From Streptomyces sp. NBC_00690 (GTDB lineage Bacteria; Actinomycetota; Actinomycetes; Streptomycetales; Streptomycetaceae), in contig NZ_CP109009.1 in assembly GCF_036226685.1 (NCBI RefSeq), positions 2,666,001 to 2,730,000 of the forward strand: a stretch of 64,000 bases of DNA, written 5' to 3'. Of the stretch, positions 62,135 through 64,000 are shown piece by piece. Each line of letters begins with the position of its first letter. Position 1 is the stretch's first letter. The translations under genes and the position numbers were made by a program. The notes beneath the pieces were generated by a model. It worked only from the letters and a program-made list of their open reading frames with translations, was not told where the DNA came from and did no database searches.

Positions 62135-62575
62135 GTGACCCGCTCCATCCTCAGCCGCATCGCCGTTCGCCCGAAGACCGCCCTGGTGGGCTCCGCCCTG
62201 GCGGTCACGTCCGCCGCGATGGTGATGGGTGTCAACGCTCCCACCGCATCGGCTGCTCCCAGCGCCGCGCCCGCCGCGGCCGAGGTCGCGTCCGCGAAGA
62301 CGATCGCCAAGAAGATGATCAACGACGAGGCGCAGTTCCAGTGCTTCAGCAAGATCGTTGAGCGGGAGAGCAACTGGGACGCCGACGCGTCCAACCCGTC
62401 CAGCGGTGCCTACGGCCTGGTGCAGGCCCTGCCGGGCACCAAGATGGCCACCGCAGGCTCCGACTGGCGCACCAACCCGGCCACTCAGATCGAGTGGGGC
62501 CTTGACTACATGAAGGACCGCTACGGCAGCGCCTGCGGCGCCTGGTCCTCCTGGCAGGTCCAGGGCTGGTACTGA
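62135..62575 (+). CDS. Secreted SLT-type lytic transglycosylase-like protein
   Basis: A 146-residue exported protein: signal peptide (TALVGSALAVTSAAMVMG ... ASAAP), a short linker, then a compact lysozyme-like domain FQCFSKIVERESNWDADASN with the catalytic Glu in VERES, SGAYGLVQALPGTKMA, and C-terminal CGAWSSWQVQGWY. This is the aggregation-promoting-factor/SLT type common in streptomycetes; it cleaves peptidoglycan glycan strands and may take part in germination or remodelling. GTG 62135 is chosen over GTG 62126. A strong terminator follows. Confidence 0.87.
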   Translation: MTRSILSRIAVRPKTALVGSALAVTSAAMVMGVNAPTASAAPSAAPAAAEVASAKTIAKKMINDEAQFQCFSKIVERESNWDADASNPSSGAYGLVQALPGTKMATAGSDWRTNPATQIEWGLDYMKDRYGSACGAWSSWQVQGWY

Positions 62576-62588
62576 CCCGGCCTGACCG

Positions 62589-62620
62589 CTGAGCGCACGT
62601 CCTTCCGGGCGTGCGCTCAG
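62589..62620. terminator. Stem-loop terminator
   Basis: An 11-base perfect stem (62589-62599 with 62610-62620) followed by TCGTTTCT, 13 bases after the transglycosylase stop. Confidence 0.85.
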
Positions 62621-62676
62621 TCGTTTCTCCGGGCCCAGAGCGAGACCGGTCACCACCCCTGCGCGAGTCTGCTCGG

Positions 62677-62733
62677 GCCCGGAACGAAAGCAGGCCCGGA
62701 ACGAAATCGGGCCCGGAACGAAATCGGGCCCGG
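62677..62733. repeat. Tandem 17-base repeat
   Basis: Three consecutive 17-base units (GCCCGGAACGAAAxCxG) plus the first six bases of a fourth. Units 2 and 3 are identical; unit 1 differs at two positions (AGCAG versus ATCGG ends). They lie in the short gap between the transglycosylase terminator and the PAP2 gene's stop. Confidence 0.9.
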
Positions 62734-62853
62734 CCACGGCTGCGGCCCGTCTCCGGTGGCGGGAAACGGGCCGTCGTCAGATCCTGGCAGGAGCGGCGAT
62801 CCACCCCGGGGGCCAGGGTCTCCCCTGGCCCCCGGGGCCCCGCCAGGGCCCTG

Positions 62854-64000
62854 CTACTTCGGAACCGCGGGCTCGGCGCGCACTTCGCCTTCCGGGTCCT
62901 CGTGCCCCCCGCCGGCCATGGCCGGCTCCGGTGCCGCACTCGCCCGCCCACGGGCGACGGGAACGGACACCCGCTCGGGTTCCGGTTCGCGCGCACTCGG
63001 CAGCACCACCGGTACCCCGGGCAGCAGCTTGCGCCGACCGGAGAGCACATAGGTGAGCGCGAAGCCGATGCCCACCACCACCGCGCCGCCGACCGCATCG
63101 AGGATCCAGTGGTTCGCGGTACCGACGATCACGCAGAGCGTGATGAACGGGTGGATCAGTCCGAGCAGCTTCATCCACAGCTTCGGCGCCAACATCACGG
63201 CGACCACACCGCACCACAGCGACCAGCCGAAGTGGAGCGACGGCATCGCCGCGTACTGGTTGGTGACCGCGGTCATCGCACCGAACTCGGGCTTGCTCAG
63301 GTCCGCCGTCTTGTGGACGGTGTCGATGAAGCCCATGCCCGGCATCAGCCGTGGCGGCGAGAGCGGGTAGAACCAGAAGCCCACGAGCGCGAGCAGGGTC
63401 GCGAAGGCGAGCGCGGAACGCGCCCAGCGGTAGTCCCCCGGGCGGCGGATGTAGAGCAGGGCCAGGATGATCAACGGGATGGGGAAGTGGAACGAGGTGT
63501 AGTAGAAGTTGAAGAACGCCTCCAGCCACTCCACGTCCACCACGGCGTGGTTGAACCAGTGCTCGATGTCGAAGCCGAGCGCCTGCTCGATGGAGTGGAT
63601 CTGCCGGCCGTGCTCCCTGGCCGCGTCCACACTGCCGGTGGCCTCCAGCCTGATCCTGGAGTAGATCGAGTACCCGGCCCTGATGACCATCAGTTCCAGC
63701 AGCAGATTGGGCCGGGTCACCACACGGCGCCAGAACGGCAGCAGCGGGATGCGGCTCCAGCGCGAGGGCGCCGGGGTGACGTACTCGGTGGGAACGGGAC
63801 GCCGGAAGTGCGGAGAGGTCCGCGCCAGGAAGGGCACCGCGCAGGCAGCTGCGAGTGCCGCGATCAGTACGGCGTTGTGGCGGATCGGCTCCAGCACCAC
63901 CATGTTCGGCAGCAGCATCTTGCTGGGCAGGGTGACCGTCAGCACGATCAGTACGGGCCACAGCATCCGGTCGGACGCCCGCTTGCCCACCCGGCCGACG
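62854..64000 (-). CDS. PAP2-family membrane phosphatase (may extend past right edge)
   Basis: At least 378 residues from GTG 63990; the frame stays open to base 64000, so the true start may lie outside. Membrane segments include MLWPVLIVLTVTLPSKMLL and LIILALLYIRR. PAP2 phosphatase motifs are visible: FYPLSPPRLMPG, AAMPSLHFGWSLW (PSLH) and VIVGTANHWILDAVGGAVV (H-x3-D). These act on inositol-phosphate or polyprenyl-phosphate substrates at the outer membrane face. The C-terminal tail is Pro/Glu/Ala-rich. Confidence 0.87.
   Translation of the reverse strand, partial: VGRVGKRASDRMLWPVLIVLTVTLPSKMLLPNMVVLEPIRHNAVLIAALAAACAVPFLARTSPHFRRPVPTEYVTPAPSRWSRIPLLPFWRRVVTRPNLLLELMVIRAGYSIYSRIRLEATGSVDAAREHGRQIHSIEQALGFDIEHWFNHAVVDVEWLEAFFNFYYTSFHFPIPLIILALLYIRRPGDYRWARSALAFATLLALVGFWFYPLSPPRLMPGMGFIDTVHKTADLSKPEFGAMTAVTNQYAAMPSLHFGWSLWCGVVAVMLAPKLWMKLLGLIHPFITLCVIVGTANHWILDAVGGAVVVGIGFALTYVLSGRRKLLPGVPVVLPSAREPEPERVSVPVARGRASAAPEPAMAGGGHEDPEGEVRAEPAVPK

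Overview
The window is high-GC actinobacterial chromosome, almost certainly Streptomyces. GC is strongly biased to third codon positions. GTG and TTG starts are common, and genes overlap by ATGA or GTGA junctions. The gene content is typically streptomycete: a bacterial class A RNase P RNA, an RNase H/acid-phosphatase fusion, a cobalamin riboswitch in front of an ECF transporter, and an Fxs-type (FxSxx-COOH) radical-SAM peptide locus. I see no insertion sequence, tRNA, CRISPR array or phage module.

Layout. 0-11 kb is a mixed set: a partial primase/polymerase-like gene, a TetR regulator, a dimethylargininase-like hydrolase, an Rsm22-type methyltransferase, a secreted hypothetical protein, a Bcr/CflA efflux pump, a PhoD phosphatase, an SDR, a MazG-like remnant and a zinc-ribbon hypothetical. 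11.1-18.2 kb looks like a catabolic cassette: an APC permease divergent from a tightly overlapping deacetylase-SDR-SDR-C45 hydrolase operon, and a regulator that fuses a LuxR helix-turn-helix to a type-1 periplasmic-binding-protein-like sensor. 18.5-30.8 kb is the most unusual part. Three minus-strand genes (TIR-EAD-like, STAND-like NTPase-EAD-like, double TIR) are divergent from a plus-strand fxsA-fxsB-fxsC-fxsT operon. That operon continues into a ParA-like protein lacking the Walker A lysine and a protein made of two related roadblock-like halves. The peptide precursor ends in W-x-S-x-x, not F-x-S-x-x.

31-41.6 kb holds a MerR/MFS pair, rnpB, an RNB-family RNase, YaaA, the KDPG aldolase Eda, a permease that appears to start with CTG, a UspA-like protein, and the RNase H / zinc-ribbon / Nif3 operon, which also has a CTG start at a CTGA overlap. 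42-51 kb is mostly small conserved or hypothetical genes: a phosphosite-less receiver, an MFS pump, a methyltransferase, a cell-wall amidase, an LLM oxidoreductase and a lipoprotein.

51.2-55.6 kb is a three-gene operon (GT4 glycosyltransferase, SAM methyltransferase, alpha/alpha-toroid protein) divergent from a KstR-like TetR regulator. Between them lies an exact match to the KstR operator pattern TNNAACNNGTTNNA. 55.9-61.9 kb is a cobalamin riboswitch followed by five overlapping genes: two membrane-anchored secreted proteins, EcfT, a fused EcfA-EcfA ATPase and an S component. The window ends with a secreted lytic transglycosylase-like protein and a PAP2 phosphatase that may run off the right edge.

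Gene starts were chosen by Shine-Dalgarno match, overlap geometry and remembered homologue starts. Family names come from motif recognition only; no database search was run.
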